Below are positions 63,556 through 64,000 of a DNA stretch of 64,000 bases, in pieces. The notes below the pieces were generated by a model. That model had not been told where the DNA came from. It saw only the letters and a program-made list of their open reading frames with translations, and did not search any database. Source of the stretch: Microdochium bolleyi (lineage: Eukaryota; Ascomycota; Sordariomycetes; Xylariales; Microdochiaceae). Made by a program: the position numbers and the translations under genes. The DNA lies in NCBI GenBank assembly GCA_001566295.1, contig KQ964246.1, positions 1,116,001 to 1,180,000 of the forward strand, written 5' to 3'. Numbering within the stretch: position 1 is the first letter of the stretch; every line of letters begins with the position of its first letter.

Positions 63556-64000
63556 TCACAACTTCTTCCACGGCCTCATCTCCTGATTCACCTCGTCCCA
63601 GGAATACACCGGCCCCGTGCCGACATTGTACCTGTAGTAGTTATCCGTGCCGCCCTTCACCATGGCCCGGCGGAAGGTGATGTTGATCCGTCCGCCGTCG
63701 GCCTCGTTCTTGCCGCTCCGCTTGGGGATCGAGTGCAGCCAGTTGGCCTGCGTCGTGCCGCGCATGAGGACCATGTCCCCACTGCCCAGCGGGAGCTTGA
63801 TGGGCTTGCTACCGCTGCCGCTGCCGCTGCCGCCACCCCCCTCTACAGCGTCGGCATTCTTCTCCCCACCCTTCGGCGGTGGCGGGGGCTTGTGCTTCAG
63901 CATAAAGTCCCTCCTCGCGCCGAGGCTGAAGCTCGCGATCGCGGGCAAGGGGCCGAGGAACCGCTCGTCGTCGCTGTGGTACGAGATGCTGTCGGCGCCG
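63556..64000 (-). CDS. AlkB-like 2-oxoglutarate/Fe(II) dioxygenase, 3' part
   Basis: The C-terminal ~148 residues of an AlkB-family dioxygenase; the gene enters from the right edge, so its 5' end is outside the window. AlkB enzymes repair alkylated DNA or RNA bases by oxidative demethylation. Visible: ADSISYHSDDERFLGPLPAI with the H-x-D iron ligands, ASFSLGARRDFMLKHK (strand and basic DNA-binding patch), GDMVLMRGTTQANWLHSIPK containing the distal His ligand, and GRINITFRRAM whose Arg pair binds 2-oxoglutarate. The catalytic set is therefore complete in the visible part. A Gly/Ser/Pro-rich insert (GGGGSGSGSGSKPIKL) interrupts the fold between the strands. The pattern is closest to ALKBH2/ALKBH3-type repair enzymes. 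It converges with NUS1 at 270 bp. Confidence 0.88.
   Translation of the reverse strand, partial: GADSISYHSDDERFLGPLPAIASFSLGARRDFMLKHKPPPPPKGGEKNADAVEGGGGSGSGSGSKPIKLPLGSGDMVLMRGTTQANWLHSIPKRSGKNEADGGRINITFRRAMVKGGTDNYYRYNVGTGPVYSWDEVNQEMRPWKKL

Overview
The window is nuclear DNA of a filamentous ascomycete (Pezizomycotina, probably a Sordariomycete). Genes are monocistronic and lie on both strands. Many are split by short GT-AG introns of about 50-200 nt with CTAAC/CTGAC-like branch sites. The proteins are typical fungal housekeeping families with GC-rich codon use, and intergenic stretches are long (0.3-4 kb). I see no CRISPR array, phage, bacterial operon, rRNA, convincing tRNA or intact transposon. 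Species cannot be named from sequence alone.

Layout. 1-15 kb: the 3' end of exocyst subunit EXO70; a Ser/Thr/Ala-rich secreted or membrane-anchored protein (-); a disordered Ser/Pro-rich protein (-); a Mnn9-type Golgi mannosyltransferase (+); the peroxisomal E2 enzyme PEX4 (-); and a 977-residue disordered phospho-site-rich protein (-). 15-26 kb is gene-poor. It holds the nucleolar factor CGR1, a His-rich coiled-coil membrane protein, and three stretches of broken coding-like sequence that look like gene relics. 26-41 kb: a PX-domain lipid-binding protein, succinate dehydrogenase flavoprotein SDH1, an alpha/beta hydrolase, an unrecognised 223-residue protein (-), cytidine deaminase and an MFS sugar transporter. 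41-50 kb: an ELMO/CED-12 protein, a GRF zinc-finger protein, a PTPA-type PP2A activator (-), and the exosome subunit RRP46, which is divergent from PTPA across a 261-bp shared promoter. 50-64 kb: NAD kinase, a homeodomain protein, exocyst subunit SEC10 (-), the dolichol-synthesis subunit NUS1, and the 3' part of an AlkB-like dioxygenase (-).

Functionally this is ordinary core genome: secretion (two exocyst subunits, Mnn9, Nus1), organelle biology (Pex4, Sdh1), RNA processing (Cgr1, Rrp46), nucleotide and cofactor metabolism (cytidine deaminase, NAD kinase) and signalling (PTPA, ELMO, PX). Genes are not arranged as a pathway cluster. The points most worth a second look are the relics at 16.3-21.6 kb, an unannotated Cys-rich GRF-like segment at 61.2-61.6 kb, a triple tandem splice acceptor in the homeodomain gene, two perfect inverted repeats, and several gene models that depend on unusual splice sites. 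I did not find evidence for a wholly new biological system.
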